64,000 nt of DNA from Phycisphaerales bacterium (GTDB lineage Bacteria > Planctomycetota > Phycisphaerae > Phycisphaerales > UBA1924). Within the stretch, counting starts at the first letter, position 1. Every line of letters begins with the position of its first letter. Positions 26,857 through 35,604 of this stretch are shown piece after piece. The DNA lies in NCBI GenBank assembly GCA_029260515.1, contig JAJDDC010000096.1, positions 310,001 to 374,000 on the forward strand, given 5' to 3'. A model generated the notes under the pieces. It was not told the DNA's origin and searched no databases. It was given only the letters and a program-made list of their open reading frames with translations. The translations under genes and the position numbers were made by a program.

Positions 26857-28230
26857 CTAGGCGCTTGCGGCGTGGGCGAACGCCTGGTCGAGGACGTGGA
26901 CCATGAAGTCGCAGTCGTCCTTGGTTATGCACATGGGCGGCTTGATGCGCAGGACGTTGCCGAAGAGCCCGCCCTTGCCCACGAGCACGCCCAGATCCTT
27001 GGCGTGCTCGAAGACCGCGGCGCACTGTGCGGTCGCGGGTTCCTTTGTGGTGCGGTCCTTGACGAGTTCGACGCCGAGCATAAGGCCCTTGCCGCGGACG
27101 TCGCCGATGAGCGTGTGCTTGGCCTCGAGCGACTTCAAGCCTTTGAAGAGATGCCCCCCGACGTCCTTGGCCTTGGCCTGGATGTTCTCGTCGAGGATGA
27201 CGTTGAGGGTAGCGAGGCCTTGGGCCATCGACACCGGATTGCCGCCGTAGGTGTTGAAGTGGAGGCGTTGCTTGAGGGTGTGCGCGATAGCAGGGGTGGT
27301 GACGACGCAGCCGAGGGGGGCGCCGTTGCCGATACCCTTGGCCATGGTGACGATGTCGGGGGTGACGCCTGCGCCCTGGAAGCCCCAGAACTGGTCGCCG
27401 GTTCTGCCGAAGCCGGTCTGGACCTCGTCGGCGATGCACAGGCCGCCGAAGCCGCGGACGGTGTCGTAGACCCTGGGAAGGTAGCCGTCGGGCAGGACGA
27501 CCGAGCCGCCGACGCCCTGGATGGGCTCGGCGATGAAGGCGGCGACGGCGCCGGGGGTTGCGGAGCGGATGAGGTCCTCGACGTCGGCGGCGTACTTGGC
27601 GCCTGCGTCGGGGTCGTCGTAGCCCCAGGGGCCGCGGTACTGGTTTGGGTTGACCGCGTGGTGGATGCCCGAGCCCTGGGGGACGGGGTACTTCCAGGTG
27701 CTCTGGGCGGTGAGGCCCATCGCGGAGGGGGACATGCCGTGGTAGCAGTTGCGAAGGGCGATCACCTCGTGGTTCCCGGTAGCGAGCCGGGCCATCATGA
27801 TCGCCAGGTCGTTGGCCTCGCTGCCCGAGTTGGTGAAGTAGCAGACCGAGAGGTCGCCGGGGAGTGTGCTGGCGAGCTTTTCGGCGAACTGCGTGATGCC
27901 CGGGTGGAGGTAGATGGTGGTCGTGTGCTGGAGGGTGTTGTTCTGCGCGTTGGTCGCGGCCATGACCTTGGGGTGGCAGTGCCCGACAGACACAGTCACG
28001 ATGCCGGCGAATCCATCGAGGTAGCGCCGCCCGGTTTCGTCGTAGAGATACTGCATGTGCCCCTCGACGATCATGACCGGGTTCTTGTAGTACGTCAGCA
28101 CGCCTGGGTTGACGAAACTGGCGCGCGCGGCGAGAACATCGGCCTTGGAAGGGCCGGTGTAGGGCTGGGGTGTGTGCGCACAGGCGGGGAGGGTCGGCGC
28201 GGTGGCGGGTTGGTTGGTTGCTTGGGTCAT
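26857..28230 (-). CDS. class III aminotransferase, AGXT2/beta-alanine type
   Basis: A 457-residue PLP aminotransferase. Motifs are [30 protein letters not shown] with the PLP aspartate, and the PLP lysine in [10 protein letters not shown]. The set HHHxNPN-like region ([19 protein letters not shown]) resembles mammalian AGXT2, which transaminates beta-alanine and beta-aminoisobutyrate as well as alanine/glyoxylate. In this operon it would turn the products of ureidopropionase into malonate or methylmalonate semialdehyde for the dehydrogenase upstream. The ATG overlaps the transporter stop by 4 nt. Confidence 0.88.
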   Translation of the reverse strand: MTQATNQPATAPTLPACAHTPQPYTGPSKADVLAARASFVNPGVLTYYKNPVMIVEGHMQYLYDETGRRYLDGFAGIVTVSVGHCHPKVMAATNAQNNTLQHTTTIYLHPGITQFAEKLASTLPGDLSVCYFTNSGSEANDLAIMMARLATGNHEVIALRNCYHGMSPSAMGLTAQSTWKYPVPQGSGIHHAVNPNQYRGPWGYDDPDAGAKYAADVEDLIRSATPGAVAAFIAEPIQGVGGSVVLPDGYLPRVYDTVRGFGGLCIADEVQTGFGRTGDQFWGFQGAGVTPDIVTMAKGIGNGAPLGCVVTTPAIAHTLKQRLHFNTYGGNPVSMAQGLATLNVILDENIQAKAKDVGGHLFKGLKSLEAKHTLIGDVRGKGLMLGVELVKDRTTKEPATAQCAAVFEHAKDLGVLVGKGGLFGNVLRIKPPMCITKDDCDFMVHVLDQAFAHAASA

Positions 28231-29684
28231 GGGAACTTTCTCGGCATGGGTTTGGCTCTGCCCGCCATCAGGATCGCGTACAGCACGACGGCCAGTGGCA
28301 GGCCCACGAACCATGCGTAGCTGTATATGGTGTCGAAGAACGCGGAAAAGTGGGCTTCGGGAGTGCCGGCGGTGTTGGTCGCGGCGTTGATGAACCCGGG
28401 CAGGTTGGGCAGGACGCTGAGGACGAGGACGATCATCGCCCGCCAGTTGACACCCTTGTGCGCGCCGTCGGGGTCGTAGAGGGCGTCGCGGTCGAGGCGG
28501 GTTCGGCGGAGGATGAAATAGTCGCAGAGCATGATGCCGGCGATGGGGCCGAGCAGAGCGGAGTAGCCGATGAGCCAGGTGAAGATGTAGTCGCCCAGGT
28601 CGGACATGAGGCGCCAGGGCATGATGACGACGCCGACGAGGCAGGTGATGATGCCGCCGGTGCGGAAGCTGATGAGCCTGGGGGCGATGTTGGAGAAGCC
28701 GTTGGCGGGGCTGACGACGTTGGCGGCCAGGTTGGTCGAGAGCGTCGCGAGCAGCAGGGCGATCATCGAGACGACGACGACGGGCTTGGAGCCGAGCCTG
28801 GCGACGAGGTCGACGGGGTTCCAGATGGCCTCGCCGAAGATGCTTACGGTCGCGGCGGTGACGATGACGCCGATGAAGCAGAAGAGCGTCATGGTCGGGG
28901 GCAGGCCGATGAGCTGGCCCGCGGCCTGCTGCTTCTGCGATTTGCAGTAGCGGGTGAAGTCGGGGATGTTCAGGCTCAGCGTCGCCCAGAAGCCCACCAT
29001 GGCGGTGAGCTGCGGGAAGAAGACCTTCCAAAAGTCGGAGGGTTTGTCGAATGTGGACTTTGTGGCAAAGAGCGCGCCGATGTCATCGACTTTGACCAGC
29101 GCCCAGATGAGCAGGGCGACGCCCGAGGCGATGAGGAAGGGCGCCGCCCAGGTCTCAAGCCATTTGATGGAGTTGATGCCTGTGACGATGATCGCCAGGT
29201 GCACGAGCCAGAACGCGACGAAGCAGGCGGCCTGCCAGGGGCTGATGCCGAGCCAGGCGATGGTGGCGGTCTCGGGGTCTTCGGTGATCCAGCCGAGGGT
29301 GGAGATGATGGCGTAGATGGCGGCGGCGCCGATCCAGGTCTGGATACCGAACCAGCCGCAGGCGACGAGGGCGCGGGCGATGGCGGGGACGTTGGCGCCA
29401 CGGGTCCCGAAGCTGGCGCGGGCGAGGACGGGGAAGGGGATGCCGTACTTCGTGCCCGGGTGTCCGTTGAGGATCATGGGCGCGAGGACAATGAGATTGC
29501 CGAGCATGACCGTGAGAACGGCCTGCCACCAGTTCATGCCCTGGGAGACCATGCCCGCGGCGAGCATGTAGGTGGGGATGCAGACGGCCATGCCGACCCA
29601 GAGGGCGGCGATGTTCCACATGGACCATGTGCGTTTGTCGTCGGGGGTTGGGGCGAGATCCGAGTTGGTGAGATTGTTGGTCAT
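28227..29684 (-). CDS. NCS1 family nucleobase:cation symporter
   Basis: A 485-residue integral membrane protein with about twelve hydrophobic segments. It begins like NCS1 carriers with [19 protein letters not shown] and has the conserved [21 protein letters not shown] split over helices 1-3 (only short parts quoted). These carriers import uracil, thymine, allantoin or hydantoins with sodium or protons; here uracil or a hydantoin fits the operon. ATG 29684 is preferred over an upstream in-frame CAC/GTG extension to 29711. No ribosome-binding site is visible; the inverted-repeat element ends only 14 nt upstream, which may have displaced it. Confidence 0.92.
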   Translation of the reverse strand: MTNNLTNSDLAPTPDDKRTWSMWNIAALWVGMAVCIPTYMLAAGMVSQGMNWWQAVLTVMLGNLIVLAPMILNGHPGTKYGIPFPVLARASFGTRGANVPAIARALVACGWFGIQTWIGAAAIYAIISTLGWITEDPETATIAWLGISPWQAACFVAFWLVHLAIIVTGINSIKWLETWAAPFLIASGVALLIWALVKVDDIGALFATKSTFDKPSDFWKVFFPQLTAMVGFWATLSLNIPDFTRYCKSQKQQAAGQLIGLPPTMTLFCFIGVIVTAATVSIFGEAIWNPVDLVARLGSKPVVVVSMIALLLATLSTNLAANVVSPANGFSNIAPRLISFRTGGIITCLVGVVIMPWRLMSDLGDYIFTWLIGYSALLGPIAGIMLCDYFILRRTRLDRDALYDPDGAHKGVNWRAMIVLVLSVLPNLPGFINAATNTAGTPEAHFSAFFDTIYSYAWFVGLPLAVVLYAILMAGRAKPMPRKFP

Positions 29685-29698
29685 TGCTTTTTGGATTG

Positions 29699-29723
29699 AC
29701 CACAGAGGCACTGAGGATGAGAG
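29699..29723 (+). repeat. left 25-bp imperfect terminal inverted repeat
   Basis: ACCACAGAGGCACTGAGGAT followed by GAGAG. Its partner at 30147-30171, read on the opposite strand, matches at 22 of 25 positions. It marks one end of the segment carrying the GxxExxY gene. Confidence 0.75.
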
Positions 29724-29742
29724 GAAAACAGTTCAGGAATTT

Positions 29743-30147
29743 TCAGAGGGAGATTCTCTTGATGCCGTTGCGTAAATACGGGGTGTTGAAGTTGAGGAGG
29801 AGGCCGGTGTGCAAACCGGTAAGACGGAGGTAGGTGAGAAGTTGGGCGTCGTGTATAGGTTGGAGAGATTCGATGGCCTTGATCTCGACGACGAGGCGGT
29901 CGGCGACGATCAGGTCGAGGCGGTAGGCGCAGTCGAGCTGGCGTCCTCGATACTCGAGCGGGAGGCTGACCTGGGATCGGAACGGGATCGACTGGAACTC
30001 GAGCTCGGCTTCAAGTGCGGCTTGGTACGCGGACTCGAGCAGGCCCGGTCCGAGCGCTTTGTGAACCTCGATCGCCGCGCCGATGACCGATCCCGACAGC
30101 GGGTCCGTTTCTGCCTGCGTCGCGGTTGTCTTCACCCCATCTTTCAC
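29743..30147 (-). CDS. GxxExxY family protein (PD-(D/E)XK nuclease-like)
   Basis: A 134-residue protein. It contains the name-giving motif GLLESAY in ALGPGLLESAY and a nuclease-fold core: RLDLIVADRLVVEIKA supplies the D and ExK residues of a PD-(D/E)XK site. The family is widespread, short and often found as isolated insertions; its role is unknown. The GTG at 30147 overlaps the right inverted repeat; a second in-frame GTG lies 4 codons on, so the start is uncertain. It interrupts an otherwise metabolic operon and has no functional link with it. Confidence 0.85.
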   Translation of the reverse strand: MKDGVKTTATQAETDPLSGSVIGAAIEVHKALGPGLLESAYQAALEAELEFQSIPFRSQVSLPLEYRGRQLDCAYRLDLIVADRLVVEIKAIESLQPIHDAQLLTYLRLTGLHTGLLLNFNTPYLRNGIKRISL

Positions 30148-30171
30148 TCTGATCCTCTGCGCCTCTGTGGT
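30147..30171 (-). repeat. right 25-bp imperfect terminal inverted repeat
   Basis: On the minus strand it reads ACCACAGAGGCGCAGAGGAT followed by CAGAG, differing from the left copy at three positions. It lies immediately downstream of the ureidopropionase stop codon and reaches the first base of the GxxExxY gene. Confidence 0.75.
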
Positions 30172-30179
30172 GCGATGTT

Positions 30180-31049
30180 TTAGAACGCCGCGATCTGGTC
30201 GTAGCTTTCGGGGCGGCGGTCGCGGTAGAACTGCCAGACGTTGCGGACCTCCTGGATCATGTCGAGGTCCAAATCTGCGACGACGACCTCGTCCTTGTCG
30301 CGTGAACCCTCGGTGATGATCTTGCCGCGGGGGTCGGCGAAGTAGGACTGGCCGTAGAACTCGCCGATGTTCCAGGGGGCCTCGGTGCCGACCCGGTTGA
30401 TGGCGCCGACGAAGTACTGGTTGGCGACGGCATGGGCGGGCTGCTCGAGCTTCCAGAGATACTCGCTTAGCCCCGCGACGGTGGCGCTGGGGTTGAAGAC
30501 GATCTCGGCGCCGTTGAGGCCCAGCTCGCGGGCGCCCTCGGGGAAGTGGCGGTCGTAGCAGATGTAGACGCCGATCTTGCCGAAGCGGGTGTCGAAGACG
30601 GGGTAGCCGAGGTTGCCGGGCTTGAAGTAGAACTTCTCCCAGAAGCCGGGGTGGCAGTGGGGGATGTGGTGCTTGCGGTACATGCCGAGGAACTCGCCGG
30701 TCTCGTCGATGACCGCGGCGGTGTTGTAGTACACGCCCGTCATGTCCACCTCGTAGATGGGCACGACCATGACCATGCCATATTTCTTGGCCTGGTCCTG
30801 CATGAGCTTGACGGTGGGCCCGTCGGGGATGGGCTCGGCGATGTCGTACCAGCGGGTGTCCTGCTCGGCGCAGAAGTAGGGGCCGTAGAAGATCTCCTGG
30901 AGGCAGCAGACCTGCGCGCCCTTGTCGGCGGCCTGCGCGATCAGGGCGACGTGCTTCTCGATCATCGCGTCCTTGATCTTGGCCAGTTCCTGGTCGCCCG
31001 GGATCGGGTTGGAGGCCTGGATCAGCGCGGCGCGTGTCACTCGGGGCAT
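30180..31049 (-). CDS. beta-ureidopropionase (N-carbamoyl-beta-alanine amidohydrolase)
   Basis: A 289-residue nitrilase-superfamily amidase. The catalytic triad is E52 in LQEIFYGPYFC, K126 in YRKHHIPH and C164 in YICYDRHFPE, and the EIFYGPYFCAEQD and HHIPH elements are those of N-carbamoyl-beta-alanine/N-carbamoylputrescine enzymes. An AAGGAG box lies 6 nt before the ATG. It follows the semialdehyde dehydrogenase by 48 nt and precedes the inserted GxxExxY segment. With dihydropyrimidinase in the operon, beta-alanine plus CO2 and ammonia are the expected products. Confidence 0.9.
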   Translation of the reverse strand: MPRVTRAALIQASNPIPGDQELAKIKDAMIEKHVALIAQAADKGAQVCCLQEIFYGPYFCAEQDTRWYDIAEPIPDGPTVKLMQDQAKKYGMVMVVPIYEVDMTGVYYNTAAVIDETGEFLGMYRKHHIPHCHPGFWEKFYFKPGNLGYPVFDTRFGKIGVYICYDRHFPEGARELGLNGAEIVFNPSATVAGLSEYLWKLEQPAHAVANQYFVGAINRVGTEAPWNIGEFYGQSYFADPRGKIITEGSRDKDEVVVADLDLDMIQEVRNVWQFYRDRRPESYDQIAAF

Positions 31050-31097
31050 GGACGACTCCTTGAGACTTTGAGCATCGGTTGGCGGCCAGAGTCGGCG

Positions 31098-32588
31098 TTA
31101 GAGCCAGCGGGTGACGAGGACGCGGGACTCGGTGTAGAAGCGGACGGCGTCCTCGCCGTTGGCGTGCAGGTCGCCGAAGAAGGACTTCTTCCAGCCGGCA
31201 AACGGGAAGACGGCCATGGGGGCGGGGACGCCGACATTCACGCCCAGCATGCCCGCCTGGGCGGTCCGCTGGAAGCGTCGGGCGGCGTGCCCGGAGTCGG
31301 TGAAGATAACGGCCATGTTGCCGTACTCCGAGCGGTTGACCTGCTCGACGGCGTCCTCGAGCGTCTTGGCCCGCATGATCGTGAGGACGGGGCCGAAGAT
31401 CTCTTCACGGACTATGCGCATCTCGGGAGTCGCCCGATCGAAGACGGTGGGGGCGAGAAAGCAGCCGGAGCTTGGCATTTCGCCCTCGCGGCCGTCGAGG
31501 ATGAGATCTGCGCCCTCGCTCACGCCCGATTCGATGAACCCGGCGACGCGGTCGCGGGCCTCGCGGCTGACGAGGGGGCCCATCGATACGCCCTGCTCGT
31601 CGCCGCGGCCGACCTTGATGCCCTTGGCGGCCTCGACGAGCGCGGGCACGAACCAGTCGCCCGAGTCGCCGACGCAGACGACGACCGAGCCGGCGAGGCA
31701 TCGCTGGCCCGTGTTGCCGAAGGCGGATCCGAGGACGCCCTCGACCGCGGCGCCGCGGTTGGCATCGGGCATGATGATCGAGTGGTTCTTGGCGCCGCAC
31801 ATGCACTGGACGCGCTTGCCGGAGCCCGAGGCCGTCTTATAGATCGATTCGCCGACGCCGGTGGAGCCGACGAACGAGACGGCGCGGACGTCTTCGTGCG
31901 TGATCAGGCGTTTGGCGACGTCGGGTCCGCCGTGGACGAGATTGAGCACGCCGTCGGGGAAGCCCGCGTCCTTGGTCAGCTCGAACTCGCGGAGGGTCGA
32001 GAACGGATCGCGCTCGGAGGGCTTGAGGACGAATGTGTTGCCGCAGGCGACGGCCATGGGCCACATCCACATCGGGACCATGACGGGGAAGTTGAAGGGC
32101 GTGATCCCGACGCACACACCGAGCGGGACACGGTCAACCTGTGAATCGATACCGACACCGCCCTCGTCCTCGGTCCGGCAGAACGAAGTAGAGACCGCGA
32201 TCTGCGGGAGCGTCCTTCCCATCATGAGCACGGGCGCGGCGGAGGCGAACTCGATGCAGTCGATGCCGCGCCGGACCGAGCCGATCGCCTCGGCCTTGGT
32301 CTTGCCGTGTTCCTGGACGACGATGTCCGCGACGTCGTTGATGTTGTCCTCGAGGATCTGCTTGTAACGGAAGAGGCACTGGACGCGGTCGCCGACGGGC
32401 GTCTCGGACCAGTCGCGGTAGGCGGAGGCGGCGGCGGCGACGGCGCGGTCGGCCATCTCGGTCGAGCTCATGGGGGAGATGCCGAACTCCTCGCCCGTTG
32501 CGGGGTTCTCGAGCCGGAGCGATTCGCCCCCGGCGGCCTCGGGGACGAGCTTGCCGCCGATGTAGTGGTTCGCGATTTGGGCGGGCAT
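31098..32588 (-). CDS. mmsA: CoA-acylating methylmalonate-semialdehyde dehydrogenase
   Basis: A 496-residue aldehyde dehydrogenase. The ATG at 32588 has an AAGGAG box 6 nt upstream and begins with IANHYIGGK. The active-site cysteine is in FGNTGQRCLAG, and GAKNHSIIMPDA plus PFNFPVMVPMWM are diagnostic of MmsA/IolA rather than of hydrolytic ALDHs. It should convert methylmalonate semialdehyde (from thymine) and malonate semialdehyde (from uracil) to propionyl-CoA and acetyl-CoA. It is the first gene of the minus-strand operon, so this gives the end of the pathway. Confidence 0.92.
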   Translation of the reverse strand: MPAQIANHYIGGKLVPEAAGGESLRLENPATGEEFGISPMSSTEMADRAVAAAASAYRDWSETPVGDRVQCLFRYKQILEDNINDVADIVVQEHGKTKAEAIGSVRRGIDCIEFASAAPVLMMGRTLPQIAVSTSFCRTEDEGGVGIDSQVDRVPLGVCVGITPFNFPVMVPMWMWPMAVACGNTFVLKPSERDPFSTLREFELTKDAGFPDGVLNLVHGGPDVAKRLITHEDVRAVSFVGSTGVGESIYKTASGSGKRVQCMCGAKNHSIIMPDANRGAAVEGVLGSAFGNTGQRCLAGSVVVCVGDSGDWFVPALVEAAKGIKVGRGDEQGVSMGPLVSREARDRVAGFIESGVSEGADLILDGREGEMPSSGCFLAPTVFDRATPEMRIVREEIFGPVLTIMRAKTLEDAVEQVNRSEYGNMAVIFTDSGHAARRFQRTAQAGMLGVNVGVPAPMAVFPFAGWKKSFFGDLHANGEDAVRFYTESRVLVTRWL

Positions 32589-32781
32589 GGGGACTCCTTG
32601 TGCGTGGGAACGGGGATTGTAAACCACCGGCGGCCCGGCGCCACAGCCGCTGCTGTGGGGCCCGGCTGGCGGCGGCTGTGGCACGCGAGCTCCCGGGTCG
32701 CCCTGGCGGGACGGTGCTCGGCACGGGCTCGGCGGGACGTGCGTCCATCGCGATCGGTTTCCCGTGCGGGGGCGCAAGAAA

Positions 32782-32808
32782 GCCCGCCCACTCTGCGAGT
32801 GGGCGGGC
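32782..32808 (-). terminator. rho-independent terminator after the secreted-protein operon
   Basis: A perfect 12-bp stem (GCCCGCCCACTC at 32782-32793 with GAGTGGGCGGGC at 32797-32808) and a TGC loop. Read on the minus strand it is followed by TTTCTT. It lies 25 nt past the stop of the short secreted protein at 32833. Confidence 0.85.
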
Positions 32809-32832
32809 GGGGCGCGATCGCGGCATGAGCGA

Positions 32833-33258
32833 TTACGGGCAGCCGGCGCCGAAGGCGGTGAGGAAGGCGATGACGTCGGAGAAGTCGTAGACGCCGAAGG
32901 GCTCGGCGAAGTCGGCGGGCGATGTCATCGTGCCGAAGGCGGTGAGGAAGGCGATGACGTCGGAGAAGTCGAGTGTCCCGAACGGCTCGGCCAGGTCCGC
33001 GTCGTTGCACGCGACGCTCGGGCCGGCCATCGGTACGGACCAGAAGCCGGCTTCTACGCCGTAGTGCCCGTTGACGGTTGGGCCGGCGTCGAACTGCCCG
33101 ATCGAGCCCGAGAGGGTGAAGTGCCCGCCCGCCATCTCCATGTCCCCCCCGGCGTCGATGGTGTTCCAGATCAGCTCGTAGGGTCCGCCCGACTGGGCGA
33201 GGCTCGCCGGGGTGAAGATCGCGAGGGCGGCGAGGATGGTGATCTCAGAGAGTCGCAT
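32833..33258 (-). CDS. short secreted protein with two GC-type dockerin-like repeats
   Basis: A 141-residue secreted protein. Residues 1-21 are a signal peptide ending in SLAQ. Residues 25-75 carry an IDAGGDMEMAGGHFTLSG and SIGQFDAGP pattern found in many small planctomycete secreted proteins. The last 58 residues are two tandem 28-residue units, each with LAEPFGTLDFSDVIAFLTAF or a close variant, ending in GAGCP. It starts 39 nt after the stop of the coiled-coil protein with its own AAGGAG box, so the two form an operon ended by a strong terminator. Role unknown; the tail is probably for attachment or sorting. Confidence 0.85.
   Translation of the reverse strand: MRLSEITILAALAIFTPASLAQSGGPYELIWNTIDAGGDMEMAGGHFTLSGSIGQFDAGPTVNGHYGVEAGFWSVPMAGPSVACNDADLAEPFGTLDFSDVIAFLTAFGTMTSPADFAEPFGVYDFSDVIAFLTAFGAGCP
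32848..32971 (-). repeat. 84-nt tandem repeat encoding the dockerin-like units
   Basis: Forty consecutive bases at 32848-32887 are identical to those at 32932-32971, 84 nt (28 codons) apart. The identity includes third codon positions, so the duplication is recent or kept alike by gene conversion. Confidence 0.8.
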
Positions 33259-33297
33259 GGTTCGTCTCCTTGTGTGTATGAATGTGGGGACGGCGAC

Positions 33298-34827
33298 TCA
33301 CTGCTGCTCGTGCTTGTCCAGCAGACGCTCCATCTCCTCGATGCGTGCGCGCATCTCGGCGAGTTCGCGCTGGATTCGGAGCTCGTTGTCAACGATGGAC
33401 CGGTCGATCTCGGCCCTGCTCTGGGCGGCGGTCAGGCCGCCGAAGCGCTGGCTGGGCTGGTCGAGGTCTGGCCCGCCCCATGTTGCGGGCGCGTCGATGG
33501 TGCCGTAGGCGGTCGGGATGAAGAGGCACGTCATCGCGACGTCAAAGATGCTGAACGAGCCGGTCGTGGAGTTTTGATCACCCAGGAAGTAGAACGTGTT
33601 GGCGCCGGCGTTGACGGAGAAGACGCTGTGCATCATCACGGGGTTGTCGTAGGTGGCCGAGGGCAGGATCGCGGGGATGCGCAGCTCGACGTCCTGGCCA
33701 CCCGGCAGGAGGCCCGAGGCGTTGGAGACACCCATGTTGGCCGTGGTGTCGGCGCCGAGGATGTGGCCGACCTGGGCCTCGGCGGAGGCGATGACGAGCA
33801 CGTACCCGCTGGACGGGCAGTTGATGGTGCGTTGATCGATGATGTCGACGGTCGCGGCGGTCGGAGTCAGGACGGCGCCACTGGAGCTGGCCTGGAAGGC
33901 GATGCCGGGCTCGTTGAGCATCTCTGTCGCGTTGATGGCGTCGGTGTCGAGGTTGACCGAGGCGTCGCCGCTGACGTGGGTCTGGAAGGTCATGGTGTTT
34001 GCGTCGCCGCGGATGGTGACGTGGGTGCTCTCGTTGCCGGCGAAGTTGCCGTCGACCTGGAATCCGACGGAGGAGCCGGTCCCGGACGCTCCCCTGCGGT
34101 AGACGTTGAAGTAGCCACCGTTGTTGAGGCTGCCGTCCATCTGGGCGGTGATGATGGGCGTGCCGGTGGCGTTGAAGACCTGGAGATTGCCGGAGTTTGA
34201 AGAGCCGAGCGCCTCGGCGACGACGGCCTCGTTGCCGTTTGAACTGGTGATGATGAGGGCGCCGCCGGCGCCGCCGCCGTTGGTCCCGAGCTGGAGGGTC
34301 GCGGGGTCGAAGAGGCCGCCCGCAGAGTTGAGGATCTGGAGGGGCCCGGAGGCGGCGTCGAGGATGGAGCCGTTGTTGTACGCGTCTGTGAGATCGCCCA
34401 TGGAGGCCTCGGCCATCTCGGCGAAGCCGGCGAACGAAGAGAACGTCGCGTGGGGGGCGGCGGTGATCTCCTGGGCGGGCGAGAGCGCGGTGTACGAACC
34501 CGAGCCGGCGGTGCGGACGGAGAGCTCGAGCCATCTGCGGTCGCCGTCGAAGAGGAGGCCCGCGCCGCCGAAGTTGACGGTGACGGTAAAGAGCCCGTCC
34601 ACGACCTCGACGTTCGAGCGTGTGATGACGTTGCCGAGCAAGGCGGTGGCGGCGGCGTCGCGGAAGAGGCGGAACTGGAAGTCGTAGAAACCGTCGGCGA
34701 GGGCGGCGTTGTCGGAGAGCCTGCCCTGGTAGGTAAAGGTCTCGGTGAGGGGCTGGGCCTGGGCAAGGCCGGCGGACGCGGCCAGAACGCCGCACGTGAT
34801 CGCGCGAATGAGCTTCTTGTGTGTCAT
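33298..34827 (-). CDS. secreted protein with C-terminal coiled coil
   Basis: A 509-residue protein. The ATG follows AGGAG with a 7-nt spacer. A signal peptide (residues 1-24, ending AQAQ) precedes a TFTYQGRLSDNAALADGFYDF motif region (only part quoted here: FTYQGRLSDNA) known from many planctomycete secreted proteins. The middle is Gly/Asn/Ser-rich, resembling tail-fibre-like beta structure. The last 45 residues are charged and helical (heptad-like LRIQRELAEMRARIEEMERL), suggesting trimerisation. It has no GC-type tail, but the cotranscribed downstream gene does. It is divergent from an ECF sigma/kinase pair. Confidence 0.8.
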   Translation of the reverse strand: MTHKKLIRAITCGVLAASAGLAQAQPLTETFTYQGRLSDNAALADGFYDFQFRLFRDAAATALLGNVITRSNVEVVDGLFTVTVNFGGAGLLFDGDRRWLELSVRTAGSGSYTALSPAQEITAAPHATFSSFAGFAEMAEASMGDLTDAYNNGSILDAASGPLQILNSAGGLFDPATLQLGTNGGGAGGALIITSSNGNEAVVAEALGSSNSGNLQVFNATGTPIITAQMDGSLNNGGYFNVYRRGASGTGSSVGFQVDGNFAGNESTHVTIRGDANTMTFQTHVSGDASVNLDTDAINATEMLNEPGIAFQASSSGAVLTPTAATVDIIDQRTINCPSSGYVLVIASAEAQVGHILGADTTANMGVSNASGLLPGGQDVELRIPAILPSATYDNPVMMHSVFSVNAGANTFYFLGDQNSTTGSFSIFDVAMTCLFIPTAYGTIDAPATWGGPDLDQPSQRFGGLTAAQSRAEIDRSIVDNELRIQRELAEMRARIEEMERLLDKHEQQ

Positions 34828-35022
34828 GTCGGTACTCCTGTGAAGGATGGTGGGTTTCGGGCTCACGCCGGGCGGGATGGGGTGCTGGGGGATCTGCCCG
34901 CCACCGGCTACACTGCATCGCGGTCGCGGGAACGCCCCGCTCCGGGGGGAGAAGCAGGGACCGGACGGGGGTTCCATCACCGCCGGACGAGTTTTTTTGG
35001 TGACCTCACTCTGGGGGCACGC
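34828..35022. promoter_or_regulatory. divergent control region between secreted-protein operon and sigma/kinase pair
   Basis: A 195-bp spacer that must hold promoters for both directions. A TTTTTTT run lies at 34992-34998, unusual in so GC-rich a genome, and TACACT at 34913-34918 could serve as a -10 box. No clear -35 element or operator is seen. Confidence 0.35.
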
Positions 35023-35604
35023 GTGCGAGCTTCCCGAACGGACGAACTGACGCAGATCCTCAACGAGCTGGGCTCGCGCCCCGGTGGGGATTCGGCCGCG
35101 CTCATCGAGCTGGTCTACGACGAGCTGCGGGGGCTCTCGGAGGCGTATCTGCGCAACGAGCGGGCGGATCACACGCTCCAGGCGACCGCGCTGGTGCATG
35201 AGGCATACCTATCGCTCGCGTCCCGAACGAGCGGCTGGGCCGATCGGTCGCACTTCTTCCGGGCTGCGGCCAAGGCGATGCGGCACATCCTGATCAACCA
35301 CGCGCAGGCGAGGGGGGCGGTCAAGCGTGGGGGCGGGGTCGATCGAATCAGACTCCAGGAAACGTCGCTGATCGCGGCGAGCGCGGACGTCGATGTGCTT
35401 GAGCTCGACGACGCGCTGGGGCGGCTCTCGGCGGCCGACGGTGTCAAGGGGCAGATCGTCGAGCTGCGGTTCTTCGGCGGGTGCACAATCGACGAGACTG
35501 CGACGGTTCTCGGGATCTCGACCGCGACGGTGGAACGGCACTGGCGGTTCGCGCGTGCCTGGCTGCGGGCGGACCTGCGTGGGGAGGAGGGGGCGCAGTC
35601 ATGA
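35023..35604 (+). CDS. ECF sigma factor, PF07638-type (class A pair)
   Basis: A 193-residue sigma factor. Region 2 is represented by DHTLQATALVHEAYLSL and the following RAAAKAMRHILINHAQ, with KRGGG in the linker, and region 4 by VELRFFGGCTIDETATVLGI and STATVERHWRFARAWL. These are signatures of the planctomycete-expanded Sigma70_ECF family. The GTG at 35023 is chosen because the protein then begins as its paralogue at 45289 does, with a TGGGGG stretch upstream; the open frame extends far upstream without similarity. It overlaps the kinase start by 4 nt. It likely directs transcription of a small regulon under control of the kinase. Confidence 0.88.
   Translation: MRASRTDELTQILNELGSRPGGDSAALIELVYDELRGLSEAYLRNERADHTLQATALVHEAYLSLASRTSGWADRSHFFRAAAKAMRHILINHAQARGAVKRGGGVDRIRLQETSLIAASADVDVLELDDALGRLSAADGVKGQIVELRFFGGCTIDETATVLGISTATVERHWRFARAWLRADLRGEEGAQS

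Larger units (their letters stand above)
29699..30171. mobile_element. putative small mobile element carrying a GxxExxY gene
   Basis: A 473-bp segment bounded by 25-bp imperfect inverted repeats and containing only one gene. It sits exactly between two genes of a pyrimidine operon: 8 nt beyond the ureidopropionase stop and 14 nt before the transporter start. Removing it would leave 22 nt between the two, a normal operon spacing. No target-site duplication is visible and no transposase is encoded. Base composition is less GC-rich than the flanks. I infer insertion from the arrangement; how such a segment would move is unknown. Confidence 0.55.

Noticed and set aside
26212..28320. 702-codon plus-strand open frame
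   Set aside because: Lies opposite dihydropyrimidinase and the aminotransferase; composition rich in G, A, V, D, typical of an antisense shadow.
28170..29699. 509-codon Asp/Gly-rich plus-strand frame
   Set aside because: Antisense to the NCS1 transporter, whose helices are clear.
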